Below are positions 22,782 to 33,750 of a stretch of 64,000 nucleotides of DNA, one piece after another; position 1 is the stretch's first letter; each line of letters starts with the position of its first letter. Position numbers and translations under genes: made by a program. A model generated the notes under the pieces. The model saw only the letters and a list, made by a program, of their open reading frames with translations, was not told the origin of the DNA and searched no databases. Source of the DNA: Nigrospora sphaerica (Eukaryota; Ascomycota; Sordariomycetes; Amphisphaeriales; Apiosporaceae); assembly GCA_018287875.1 (NCBI GenBank), contig JAGVVL010000009.1, positions 1,860,001 through 1,924,000 on the forward strand. The letters are read 5' to 3'.

Positions 22782-24719
22782 ATGGGTTACGACTATGCGC
22801 TTGTGTAAGCTATCCATCCTGACCTACTCCCCCTCCGTCTTTCCCCCTCGTCTAATCCCACTCGCCTCCCCTCCCAGACACGTCAAGTACACCATCCCGT
22901 GCGCCGCGCTGCTCACGCTGGTGCAGAAACCTCTGCTTACCAGACTGGACGCGTACAAGACAGCGGCGCTCGTCGTGATCGCCTTCGTGGCTACGGTCCC
23001 CTGGGACTCGTATCTCATCCGGCATGGCATCTGGACGTACCCGCCTGATGCCATCGTGGGGCCTCGCCTCTTTGGCATCCCGGCCGAGGAGCTGTTCTTC
23101 TTTGTCATCCAGACTTACATGACCTCGATGCTCTATATCCTGCTGAACAAGCCCCTTCTGCACGCTCAGTACTTGACCAACAAGCAAGACTGTGCGGCCA
23201 CGGCGCGCAGGGCGCGCCGGCTGGGGCAGGCGGTTCTGGCCGCCTGCATCGCCATAGGCGCCTATTTGTTCCACCGAGGGGGCGAGGGGACCTATCTTGG
23301 CCTCATCCTGATCTGGGCCGGCCCCTTCGCCTTGCTCACTTGGACCTTCTCGGGGCTCTTCGTGATCCGTCTACCGACCTCCTGTGTTGTAGCCCCCATC
23401 GTTCTGCCTACGCTCTACCTGTGGGTGGTGGACGAGCTGGCCCTGGGCCGGGGCACCTGGGCCATCGAGTCGGGGACCAAGCTCGGCCTGCGCCTCTGGG
23501 GCAGTCTGGAGGTCGAGGAGGCCGTCTTCTTCCTCGCCACCAATACCCTCATTGTGTTCGGCATGGTGGCCTTTGACCGCGGCATGGCCGTGCTGAACAC
23601 CTTTCCGGAGCTCTTTCCCGAGGTGCCCACTACGCCCGCTCCGCGCCTGTTGCTCCAAGCCGTCACCACTCGGCCTGAAAAGTACGACATGAACCGTGTG
23701 CGTGGTATCAGGGAAGCCGTGGCCACGCTGAGGCGCAAGAGCCGGAGTTTCTACCTGGCGAGCGCTGTTTTCCCGGGCCGGCTCCGTATTGATCTGATCC
23801 TGCTGTAAGTGCGCGCCCCCTGCGGGCCAAGATACGCTGTTGAACTTGTGTGTACTAACCTAGAGGCAGGTATTCCTTCTGCCGCGTCGCGGATGACCTG
23901 GTGGACGATTCGGCCACCAAGGCGGCTGCGCTCGATTGGATCAACAAGCTGAGCGGTTATCTTGACCTTGTCTATCCCTTGGACAAAGCGACTACTCCGT
24001 CCAATCGAGAGGTGGGCGAGTACATCCGGGCCAGCTTTCCCGCATCTACGCATTCAGCTTTCGAACTACTGCCTACCCACTTGCTCCCTCGCGAGCCACT
24101 TTACGAGCTCCTCGAAGGCTTCAAGATGGACCTAGCCTTCACCCAAGACTCGGGCAACGGAGCCACCATGCCGGCCGACTTTCCCATTCGGAACGAGAAA
24201 GATCTGGAACTGTACGCTCATCGTGTCGCGAGCACGGTTGGCGAGCTCTGTCTATGGCTCGTTTTCCACCACGCTCGCAGCCAGCCTCCCGAGGGTAAGA
24301 AGGCGGTGCTGGTCCAGGCGGCGCAGACGATGGGCCATGCACTCCAATATGTCAACATCGCGCGGGACATTGCCGTTGATGCCGAAATGGACCGCGTGTA
24401 CCTCCCGATCACGTGGCTCAAAGACGAAGACGTCACGCCGCGCGACATTATCAAAGCGCCCAGACAGTCTGTCGTAGACAGCCTGCGCAACCGACTTCTT
24501 GATGCCGCCTTTGGCGAGTACGCGCGGTCCCGGGCCGACATGCAGATGCTGCCGGCCGACGTGCGCGGGCCGCTCATCGTCGCCGTGGAAAGTTACATGG
24601 AGATTGGGCGCGTCTTGCGCGAGAAGAAGGGCGTTCGGTCGACCAAGAATGCGAAGAGGGCGACGGTACCCCGCTCCAGACGACTTTGGGTAGCCTGGAA
24701 GGTCCTTGCCTCTCAGTGA
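22782..24719 (+). CDS. carRA: Bifunctional lycopene cyclase/phytoene synthase
   Basis: Makes phytoene from two geranylgeranyl diphosphates and cyclises lycopene or torulene precursors; the homologue of al-2 and carRA. Exons 22782-22804, 22878-23804 and 23870-24719 (introns of 73 and 65 bases, the second with branch CTAAC) give 599 residues. The 23-base first exon encodes MGYDYALV, the conserved start of this family, and reads on as HVKYTIP. The membrane cyclase domain spans about 1-240, with repeated acidic motifs PAEELFFF (about 75) and EVEEAVFF (about 217). The synthase domain has both Asp-rich motifs: YSFCRVADDLVDD (about 317) and NIARDIAVDAEMDRVYLP (about 478). It lies 1.65 kb upstream of carB on the same strand. 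Confidence 0.96.
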
Positions 24720-26373
24720 GGACTTGGGGCTCGTGGTGCGTGAGCGTGTGTATAATCTGTCCAGATACCCCCATCCTGCCCCCTTTCGTTTGCCGCGCGA
24801 GCACAGACACACGCGCACCTCTCTTTTCGCTGTCTGTTGCTCGATCTCCCTAGCGGAGAATGATATCGCCACTTTAGTCCTTCACGCAGTAGAACTGTTT
24901 CTAGACGAAGTAATTGATGCCCCTAACTGGGCACCCTCGGTGCTTGCCGAATGGCCGAGTCCGCGACAGCCGGTAGTCATGGTGATACTCATGGTTGCAC
25001 TTAAACCCGGTACAGCCCGAGTTGAGTGGTACCCAACGACGCCGTGCTGAAATTGGGAAAGCTGTGCTGAGGCTTGCCCCCAATTCCATATATGGAAATC
25101 CGAAGTCTTCACCGTCGAATTAAGGATCGCCCACGCGTAGAAGAGAGAGCATACGAGAGAGCACACGAGAGGGCGCACGAGGGAGTATCGGCTTCCCTCC
25201 ACTACCGCCAACAATACCACGGTATACCACGCACCGCCACTATCCCCACGGCATAGCCGGTTACGATAAATGGGGCTCAAACCTCGCAACGCATCTGACT
25301 ATCTGATTTCTAGGGTTTTCATATGGACCCATGAGGATCTCTAGCGCAGTATTTAAAGTTTTTAGGAGACCGCCCCAGAGATGGAGTGAGCCTTCAGTAA
25401 AGCTTCGCATTGAAAATTGTGAATGCTCCCATTTTCTTTCTGCTGAGCTTTCCTAATTCGGTCCAGTGCTTCTTTGCTAAGAAGAAGTGTGTAAATACTT
25501 CTTCGGATACGGCGGGCGGGCTGTGCTCCATCGGAACGCCTGGTGCCCTCTCGATCCGGCACTAGGCGAGCGGAAATCGCTTGTACGTGTAAGTCAATCT
25601 ACAGTAAGGAACGGCGCGGGTTGGGGCGCCAAGACCAGATCCCACGGTGCCGGGGGCGCGCGCAGGGCCCGTTCGTCGGTTTAAGTGGGACAAGGATGTC
25701 TCTTCGGCTGCGGTCTTGGCCTCTGGGAGTGATGATTCATGAGCAGCCAAGCGCCCGTAGCACTTCGGCCTCGGACATTTCACCAAGTCCTTTCTTCTCT
25801 GTCCAACACCTACCGGCCTTCGGAGTGGGCGCTAGCCATGGCAGGGCCAGACAGGCCCGACCCAAGACACAGCTTGTCCACCTGGGCGGCGGTGTGGAGA
25901 GTGCGTGAGACGCCGGAGGGAACGGGATGCGAAAGCGAATTCTCACATGCCCGTGTATGTGAGGATGTAGCGGATACGGGTTGTGAGTGGAAAGCAACTC
26001 CATGCCATTTCATGCGCTTGCAGGGGTGAGGCATGCGCCTATCGTACGGGGTACTCGTCGGATGTACTCGATACATGGCTCTTTCCATAACCCGTACAAT
26101 CACCCAAGTGGGAAAGAGAGAGGCCTTGTCCACGCCTGCCGGGCCCAGAGTCCATGACATGTCGAAAGCCCATCAGAGCCAAGCAAGGCACATGGGACGT
26201 GGCCTGTCATCACACAAGTCGATGCTTGTCACCGGAGGGAGGGGCAGTACTTAACTCCCAAGCGAATACCTCCTGACTCTCGGGGCCCTTCCAACGCCCC
26301 CCGTGTCGTGCAAACCATAATATCCCACCGACGTCCCGCCGCACGATTCTCCTGTACACCTGGAACGGCAACC
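24720..26373. other. Intergenic between carRA and carB
   Basis: No gene supported; no carotenoid oxygenase or opsin frame is present. It holds a three-unit tandem repeat at 25145-25180 and presumably the carB promoter. Confidence 0.5.
25145..25180 (+). repeat. 12-base tandem repeat, three units
   Basis: Three imperfect copies of GAGAGCAYACGA follow one another (25145-25156, 25157-25168, 25169-25180). Confidence 0.8.
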
Positions 26374-28107
26374 ATGGCCACGACGGGCAAGCAAAAAACG
26401 GCCATCGTCGTCGGGGCGGGGGCCGGCGGCATCGCCACGGCGGCGCGGCTCGCCAAGGCAGGCTTCGCGGTGACGGTGCTGGAGAAGAACAGCTTCACGG
26501 GCGGGCGCTGCTCGTTGCTGCACCACGAGGGCTACCGGTTCGACCAGGGCCCGTCGCTGCTGCTGCTGCCCAAGCTGTTCCGCGAGACCTTCTACGACCT
26601 CGACACGTCGCTCGAGGCCGAGGGCGTCGAGCTGCTGCAGTGCCCGACCAACTACAACGTGTGGTTCCACGACGGCGAGCGCTTCGAGCTGTCGACGGAC
26701 CTGGCGCGCATGAAGGCGCAGATCGAGCGCTGGGAGGGCAAGGATGGCTTCACGCGCTACCTCGCCTGGCTGCGCGAGGGCCACGAGCACTACGAGCTCA
26801 GCGTCTCGGCCGTGCTGCACCGCAACTTCACGCGCTGGTGGGATCTGTGCAACCCGGCCTTTGTGCGGACGGGCATCAAGCTGCACCCGCTGCACACCAT
26901 CTGGGGGCGCGCGAGCCGCTACTTCGCGACGGAGCGCCTGCGCCGCGTCTTCACCTTCGCCACCATGTACATGGGCATGAGCCCCTTCAACGCCCCGGCC
27001 ACGTACTCGCTGCTGCAGTACACGGAGCTGGCCGAGGGCATCTGGTACCCGCGCGGCGGCTTCCACGTCGTCCTGGCCGCCCTCGTGCGCGTCGCCGAGC
27101 GCCTGGGCGTGCAGTTCCGTCTCAACACGCCCGTCGCCCGCGTGCTGACGGCCGCTGACGGTACCACGGCCACGGGCGTGCTGCTCGAGGACGGCACCAC
27201 CCTCGCCGCCGACGTCGTCGTGCTCAACGCCGACCTCGTCTACGCCTACGGCCACCTGCTGCCTCAGTCCCCCGACCATGTCCGCTACGCCCGCGCCCTG
27301 CGCGCCCGCGAGGGCTCCTGCAGCTCCGTCTCCTTTTACTGGAGCCTGCGCGAGCGCGTGCCCCAGCTGCAGACGCACAACATCTTCCTCTCCGACCAGT
27401 ACCGCGAGTCCTTCGACGCCATCTTCGACCGCCAGGACCTGCCCGCCGAGCCCAGCTTCTACATCAACGTGCCCAGCCGCATCGACCCCTCGGCCGCCCC
27501 CGACGGCTGCGATGCCGTCATCGCCCTCGTGCCCACCGGCCACCTGCGCGCCTCGCGCGACGACGACGACGACGCCGCCGGCCTCGCCCGCCAGCGTGAC
27601 TGGCCCGCTCTCATCAACCGTGCCCGCGAGGCGGTACTGGCCACGGTCGAGGCCCGCACCGGCTGCGCGCCCCTGCGCGACCTCATTACGCACGAGATTG
27701 TCAACGACCCCCTGACCTGGGAGGCCAAGTTCAACCTCGACAAGGGTTCCATCCTCGGCCTCTCGCACAGCTTCTTCAACGTGCTCAAGTTCCGCCCCAG
27801 CACCCGCGCCCGCGGCTACCAGCGCGCCTACTTCGTCGGCGCCAGCACCCACCCCGGCACCGGCGTGCCCATCGTCCTCGCCGGCGCCAAGATCACGGCC
27901 GAGCAGATCCTCGGCGACCTGCGCCTCCCCGTCCCCTGGCAGCCGCACCCGGACCAGCTCATTGACCAGGGCGTGCCCCAGACGGCCGCCACGAGCCCGC
28001 TCGACCGCGTCCGCCGCCGCTCCGCCTCGACGCCGCTGGCCATGGCCGCCGTCCTCTGGGCTGTCTTGTTTTGGTACTACGTACTGCCCCTCCTCAGCGG
28101 CCGCTGA
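26374..28107 (+). CDS. carB: Phytoene desaturase
   Basis: Introduces the conjugated double bonds that turn phytoene into lycopene and 3,4-didehydrolycopene; homologue of al-1 and carB. Intronless, 577 residues from the ATG in GCAACCATGG at 26374. The FAD-binding Rossmann motif is at about 10-38 (AIVVGAGAGGIATAARLAKA, then VTVLEK), followed by TGGRCS. The C-terminal carotenoid-oxidoreductase signature is at about 488-513 (GASTHPGTGVPIVLAGAKIT). A C-terminal hydrophobic helix (AAVLWAVLFWYYVLPLL, about 557-573) anchors it in the membrane. Third positions are almost all G or C, which creates a long antisense open frame that is not a gene. It converges on the annexin gene. Confidence 0.96.
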   Translation: MATTGKQKTAIVVGAGAGGIATAARLAKAGFAVTVLEKNSFTGGRCSLLHHEGYRFDQGPSLLLLPKLFRETFYDLDTSLEAEGVELLQCPTNYNVWFHDGERFELSTDLARMKAQIERWEGKDGFTRYLAWLREGHEHYELSVSAVLHRNFTRWWDLCNPAFVRTGIKLHPLHTIWGRASRYFATERLRRVFTFATMYMGMSPFNAPATYSLLQYTELAEGIWYPRGGFHVVLAALVRVAERLGVQFRLNTPVARVLTAADGTTATGVLLEDGTTLAADVVVLNADLVYAYGHLLPQSPDHVRYARALRAREGSCSSVSFYWSLRERVPQLQTHNIFLSDQYRESFDAIFDRQDLPAEPSFYINVPSRIDPSAAPDGCDAVIALVPTGHLRASRDDDDDAAGLARQRDWPALINRAREAVLATVEARTGCAPLRDLITHEIVNDPLTWEAKFNLDKGSILGLSHSFFNVLKFRPSTRARGYQRAYFVGASTHPGTGVPIVLAGAKITAEQILGDLRLPVPWQPHPDQLIDQGVPQTAATSPLDRVRRRSASTPLAMAAVLWAVLFWYYVLPLLSGR

Positions 28108-28697
28108 GCCGAGAGGCAACGAGGGCGGTGGCGCCGGCGGTACCCGTACCCTCCCGGATAAGAGTCCGCAATGGCACCTAATTAATTGTAGCCGGTTTCA
28201 CGGCCTCTGGAGTCCTGGCGTCGGCGTCTTTGTATGACTCGCCCTTTTTCTTCTAGGGGCGGAAGAAAGACAGTGGGATAGATAGTGTGTCTGCATTTCG
28301 GTTGGCCGCCAGGGGCCGAGGTGGGGAGCGGGATGGCATTCCCCGCGTGGAAAGGAGCGTGCTTAAACTCCTCTTTTCTGGATGGATGCAAATTATGTCT
28401 TTTTATACGATATCATATCCTCGTATCGCAGTCTCGTATGAGTCTATATTCCGTTTCATCCTACCCGTATCCCGTATCCCGTCCGTCGTGCGTTTCGCCG
28501 GGGCCCCGCCCCTTTCCGTGCCGGCCCACCTTTCTTTCCGACCGTTTCCGCCGTTTCCGCCATCCCGTTTTTCGAAAACCCCGGCCGCTGTAGGGCACAA
28601 ATGTATTGAGCCTGTGGATCTCGTCCCTCCCTCCCAAAACATGCAAAGTCAGAAAATCAAAGGGTATTTCTTCCCCGGGCCGCCGCCGCCGCCGTAG
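28108..28697. other. Convergent intergenic, carB and annexin
   Basis: Both 3' ends lie here. It has a T-rich patch at 28395-28460 and a C/T-rich stretch to 28560. No gene seen. Confidence 0.5.
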
Positions 28698-30859
28698 CTA
28701 GACGTCGCGGGGCTCGACGTTGATAATCTCGACCTTGTCGAAGCGCCGGACGTCGTCGGGCGTGCGCGCCACCACGAGGTGGCGGCAGAAGAGGCCCCAA
28801 TCGCCCGAGGTGCCCTCGCGGATCGCCTCGGACAGGTCCACGCCGTAGCGCTGCTTGTACGCCGCCTTGACGGCCGCCATGTGGTGGCGGTCCCAGTGGT
28901 AGCGCACGAGCCGGCTGATGAGCAGCTCGCGCCGCAGCCCGTCCTTCTTGGACGCCGTGAGGGCGTGGTTGAGGAGGAGCGCATCCCGCACTGGCTTGTT
29001 GATGATGCCGTTCAGAATGTGCGCAAGCAGCTCGCCCTTGCACCAGTGTTAGCCTGTCTGCCGCCGCCGCTTTTCAAGATAGGGGATAAGATACTGACCA
29101 CCAAGTTGCCGCTCTTCTTGAGAGCGTCTCGCGCAAAGTTTGTCCCGTATGTCGACTCGTACCGCTTGAGCACCTCCTTCAAATGCAGGTCGCTGCGTAC
29201 TACGACGATCTGTATCATGGCCGATTCGCCGCCCTTTTCGCTTTTGATGGCCTTGCGCAGATCGACGACATCTTCCTCCACCAGCCTCTTATCGATGGGC
29301 AAAGGGTGGCCGTACTCGTCGCTTTCCTCCATTCGTTTCTCTTCCAGAACGAGCAGAACGGCTTTTTTGAACTTGTCTTCTTTGAGCTCCGTATTCATGC
29401 ATTGCGTCAGGCTGTTGCGGTACTTCTTGTCGCTGAAGCCATCCTTGATGCTCCGGATCTCGGCGTTGGTCCGGCCCATGATGGACTCGATAAGCAGCTC
29501 GCGGCGCGTCTTGTCCCCGTGGTACCAGGTGTTGGACCAGTATGCTTCGCTCTCCCACTGACCCAGGGCACAAGTGTAGCAGGCCTTCATCAGCAGCGGG
29601 TCCTCGTCCTTGAGCCGCGCACGGATGTGTTTGGCGATGTTCACGCCTTTGCGCTCGCTTCCCGTCTTGACCAGTCGCTTGTACTCGGCCCGGAGCTCCA
29701 TGATTTGCTCCTGCGTCAGGCTCGGCAGGATCTCAATAAGCGGTTCGGTGTCCGGTCGGCGGTCGCCTTTGAGGGCCTTGGCCAGCCGCGCAGCATCATC
29801 AACGGGGTCGGTGAAGCGCGCCCGGCGCTTCTTCTTCTCGCCCCTTTCATCATCCGAAATGCCCGGGGACAAAGGCTCAATGGGAGAGGCACGCCCGCCG
29901 TTGGAGGGCAAAAGCAGCGGGGAGGGCATGGGCGACATAGATTGGTAGGTGCCGTGATAGGACTCCAGCATGGGCGACGCGGGCGCTTGGGACACGGACC
30001 TTTGAGCGCCTGGTGGCAAGGCCGTGCTTACGCTGAGCGAGGCCATGCGCTTGTGAGGGGGTTGGGGGGAGTGGCCGCGATGCCGGCTCGAGATCGGCTC
30101 CACCATCAAAACATGGGGGCTCGAGGAGCGGGAGTGCTCGCCACCCCACGAGTGGCGGTGGTGGTGTTTTCGGCTCGCGCTCGACCCGGTGGCCGATAGG
30201 TAGTCGGGGTAGGGGCTTGTTGATCTCCGGCTCGACCGGTCGTCTTCCCTGGCCGGGGGGCCCGAGTTGTACTGCGCATCTCGGGCCTTGTAGGGCACGC
30301 TGCCTTCCCGCCCATCGTACTCCCACTGCGCGGGCCTCGCGTAGGTGAAATTGGGCGGCGGCGATGGGGGACCAGAGACCAGGACAGGCAGGGAGGAGCC
30401 GTTGCCGTAGGCAAGGTCCCGCTCCAAACGATCCTTCTTTTCCTGCTTCTTCCGCGCCCTCTCGGGGTCCATGTCACGTGACAGGACCTCGTCAAGTTTT
30501 TGGGAATATTTTGGGGGCAAGAGGGCGGCGGCACCGCTCAAGGCGCTGCTCAGCTTGTCCCGGTTGGAGTCGGCGTTCCGTCCCCGGGCGTGGTCCGGGC
30601 CGGGTACGTACTTGTCGTATTCCTCGGTGGGGTTAAATTTCTCCTGGTAGGGGCTCCGGGGATCCTCAAAGTCAAAGACGGAGCGCGAGCCGGGGTCGTC
30701 GTAGCTAAAGCCGGCCGGCGGCGATGGCATGCGCACTGCTTCCATAACAATGGGACCAGGGCGCGGCGCACGTCCGCGGCTGCGGTCGCGATGCTCGTCC
30801 CGGCGGCCCGGCGAGTGTGAGCGGGCCCGGCGGCCCGTGTCGTCGACTTGCAGGGACAT
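28698..30859 (-). CDS. Annexin with long N-terminal extension (ANXC4-like)
   Basis: Phospholipid-binding protein. Exons 30859-29099 and 29036-28698, with a 62-base intron (GTCAGT donor, branch CTAAC), give 699 residues. Residues 1 to about 340 are disordered: rich in Arg, Ser, Pro and His, with Ser-Pro sites and a basic KKQEKKDRLERD patch. Annexin repeats fill about 350-699: DDAARLAKALKGDRRPDTEP (repeat 1), YHGDKTRRELLIESIMGRTN (repeat 2), LKRYESTYGTNFARDALKKS (repeat 3), IREGTSGDWGLFCRHLVVAR (repeat 4). The canonical GxGT calcium loops are largely missing (GDRRPD, GDKTRR), so calcium binding may be weak. Filamentous ascomycetes have such long, divergent annexins, named ANXC4. The function in fungi is poorly known; secretion or membrane organisation is inference. 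Confidence 0.88.
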
Positions 30860-31476
30860 GGTACTCTGCGTGTGTATGTAGGTGGCAGGGAGGGCGGCAG
30901 ATGAAGGAGAGTGAGGTTAAAAAAACCGCCAGTCAAGACCTCGGACAGGAGAATGTTTTCAAAGCCGGGCGTCAGGGAGGCGGGTGGGCACAGCGAGACG
31001 CGCGCTACGAAGGGCCGGGGGCTGTGTATGTGTGTCTGTGTGCGCGTGCCCGCAAGGAGCAGTTCGGCGGTGAAGGACGAGGGGCGTGGTAGACTCGGTA
31101 AGGCTGGCGGGCGGGCGGCAGGCGGACGGAGGGGCAAACTAAGGCGGGTAAGATCAGACGAAATGCTCCTAGTGAGGTTATCGTCCAAGAGGTAGGTAGG
31201 CAGGTGTGTCATTCATGTTGCGACACGATGCAACTTGCGACAAGTGACCGAGACGGCGAACAGGCGGTATTTCAAGGGAATCCGTCGCTGCAAAGATGCG
31301 GCTCCCCGGCAAGGCGGTCGACGAATTGCGAAGCGTGCCATGTATGCCGTGTCCGCAACGCTCGTCGTGGTACCTGGCGCGTGGTGCAGCGGAAAGAGGG
31401 GCAGGCAGGCTGGCGACAGGTGGACGATGGAACGCCTAACCTTCTGGGGAAACGGGCGGACAAATCCATTGTCTGA
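30860..31476. other. Annexin upstream region
   Basis: Promoter side of the annexin gene. Purine-rich on the plus strand, so pyrimidine-rich in the gene's direction. No gene seen. Confidence 0.5.
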
Positions 31477-31740
31477 TTAGTTCCCGCAGCTCCATCGGGG
31501 GGGCCTAAGAGCAAAGGAGAGTAAGCGCGGTAGCAGTGGCTGGGCCTGCTGGGCCTTGCTGAGCTGCTGGAGCTGTTGGAGCTGCTGGAGCTGCTGGAGC
31601 GAGAGCTGCATCATTGGATCCTGGAGTGTTGGATGGACGTCCCCCCCCCCCGCTCCAGCGGGACGGGGTGCAGAGCCAGCCGCCCTGACGACCTCATCTC
31701 TGGTCAAGTACTTGCCATCGAGTGGTTGACGGCTGGCCAT
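31477..31740 (-). CDS. Small Gln/Leu-repeat ORF, doubtful
   Basis: An 87-codon ATG-led frame (MASRQPLDGKYLTRDEVVRA) ends in an LQQ repeat (QQLQQLQQLQQL) and a Pro/Leu-rich tail. The repeat comes from a 9-base tandem repeat. The start reads like a real protein, but the length, the repeat and the lack of a known family leave it uncertain. The frame is open further upstream, to 31974, with an earlier ATG possible. Confidence 0.25.
   Translation of the reverse strand: MASRQPLDGKYLTRDEVVRAAGSAPRPAGAGGGDVHPTLQDPMMQLSLQQLQQLQQLQQLSKAQQAQPLLPRLLSFALRPPRWSCGN
31561..31596 (+). repeat. 9-base tandem repeat, four units
   Basis: Four copies of GAGCTGYTG in a row, encoding the LQQ repeat on the opposite strand. 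Confidence 0.85.
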
Positions 31741-33102
31741 GTTCGGTCTGGGTACTGCCTCCTCTTCTCCGGACGACCAAGGGTCAGAGGGGAAGCCCAC
31801 AGCCAAGTGCATGCAGGAGGCCGTCGCCGTGTCCGTCCCGTAGGACGAGATGGGAGGGGATAAGATGTAAAGTGCAGGGTGTTCGAGAAACGAGGCTCCG
31901 GCGCCGGCACCTCTGCCCCACTCGCGTTCGCTAAGGCAAGTACAACTAGCAAATGCATACATAAGGCCGTACATAAGTAGGGTACCTACCTAAATTAGTA
32001 AGGGGCGCGATGGCCGCTGCCTCCCTGCCTCAACTTGGGCAGCAATGCTCTTTGTAGCGGCAGTCTGCCTCTGTGTTGGCCGCCGCATCAAGCGTGCCAA
32101 CAGCCCTGGCGGGCGTACACGTCCATTACCACATATATGTACGCATGTGTGCATGTGCATTGGGGTATGTACGTGCATGTGATGCGTCGGTAGGTGTGTG
32201 AGGTACACAGGGCTCCCATAGATGTCCATACTGTACTTAGATAAGGTAAGGAACGGGTGCATATGGGGGAGGGGATTGTGCTTTTCGCCCCGTCGGCTGC
32301 GAGACATCCAACCTGCAGCCAGGCCACCCGCTCTCCCCGAAGCAAATTGAAGCCCTCTCTTCCCCCCACCCTCCGTGCAGCTCAACGGCGGCATCTCTGG
32401 CGGCTGCATCCGGTTGCCATTTGGTGGGAGCGATCGAGGCGTTCGGACGTGGCGGCGCAAGCCACAAGGCCACTCAATCACTTCACCTCCACCGGCATGT
32501 CCGTTCCCTGCGCGACAACGAAATGGATGCTGGGTACTCGCAGAAGCCAAGCCCGCGCTAGAATTGACGGGTGAAGCCACTGCACGTCCGTGTCCCCAAG
32601 GATGGATGGTTCATGCCCGTCTATGAGGCAGTGCCAGAAGTGCCAGCAGCGCCAGTCGGTGTCTGCGGAATCCACCACCAGTGATGAATACTTACCTCTA
32701 CCTACCTCCAGGTTTACTATACCGCAGCAAAGGGCATTCATCACGTACATGAGGTATGCAGCTGATAAACCGCCTGTCCGTAGGTACACGCAACTTCCAA
32801 CCATCGGTGTGCGTACGGCTATACCGGCAAAGCTGCGCTGGGAACGCTCCTCTAACACCAGCTCCCGACGAGAACACTAAAACCAACCGCCTCGCTCTTG
32901 AACCCCACAGCCGGGACATACAAAGTCCCGGGCGCGCAACTATGGCAGGCCCATGAATGATCTTGCTTCGGGCCCGGGCTTTGAAACTCTCGGCCGGAAG
33001 AGTAGCGACCGCCGAGTGCGAAGTTTCCCGTAAGGTCAGGGAACGGCCCAGCAAGCGATCTCGTAGAAAAGCCGGGCGTACAGTACCCGGCGGCAATACT
33101 TC
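31741..33102. other. Intergenic, no gene seen
   Basis: Short frames only. It contains TACCTACC motifs at 31983-31990 and an alternating purine/pyrimidine TATGTACG/CATGTGCATG stretch at about 32135-32185. Confidence 0.45.
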
Positions 33103-33750
33103 TCAAGGAAGCGTCTCATAACTGTCATACTTTTCGACGTCGTCGACCTCTTCTTCCTTTTCCATCAGTCCTTTGACATCGACGCAAACGGCCGGGTCAC
33201 ATAGGAACCAAGGTAGTTCAAAAGCCATATTTATCTCATATCTCTTCGACTTCTCCGTGTCAATACATAGAGTCGTAGAATGTTTCGGCAAGGTCCCCGG
33301 CCATCTGCGGCTTTGCCGCACCGGTATTCGACGTGCTCCCAGTCATGGCACCCGCCATGGCGGATTCGAAATTCCTGGCCGTATCTGACCTGGCAACTTT
33401 CGCACAACTCGTCGACTGGAGCTTGTTGGCACACTTCGTTTCGGCTCCCCCCTCCCAAACGACTACGCGCTTGAGGGGAAAGGCACCGCGGTATTCCGAT
33501 AGCTTGGCGGTGTGCTCGTCTATATTCGGGTTATCAAAGACGAGGGGCTTGGGGAAGGATGCCACGCCATCATCCCTCGCGACAACTCCGCCGAAAGCCT
33601 GCGCCGAGGTGGGGCAACTGATCGTCAGGAGAGCGACGACGAGTATGTAAAGGGACCGTTGTAATAACAGGTGATACAAGGAGTACTCGTTTTGCTGCTG
33701 ATTTCCATGGTTTGATGTACACTTGGTTAATAGTACAAGCCAATGAAATA
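33103..33750 (-). pseudogene. Secreted-protein-like gene, probably broken
   Basis: A frame running from about 33679 to 33260 starts with a clear signal-peptide-like stretch (RSLYILVVALLTISCPTSAQ) and continues as protein with two Cys (TKCANKLQSTSC). It has no ATG: the frame is open to about 33750 and only non-ATG codons could start it, unless an upstream exon exists. It stops after AETFYDSMY at 33260. A second frame directly downstream (TEKSKRYEINMAFELPWFLC, then VCVDVKGLMEKEEEVDDVEK) to 33103 looks like the rest of the same protein, so a one-base shift near 33265 is likely. The family is unknown. An intact gene with an unseen 5' exon and an intron is the alternative. Confidence 0.35.

Noticed and set aside
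26251..28119. 622-codon open frame antisense to carB
   Set aside because: Same cause: the sense frame is almost all G/C at the third position, which removes stops from the opposite strand. No domain is visible.
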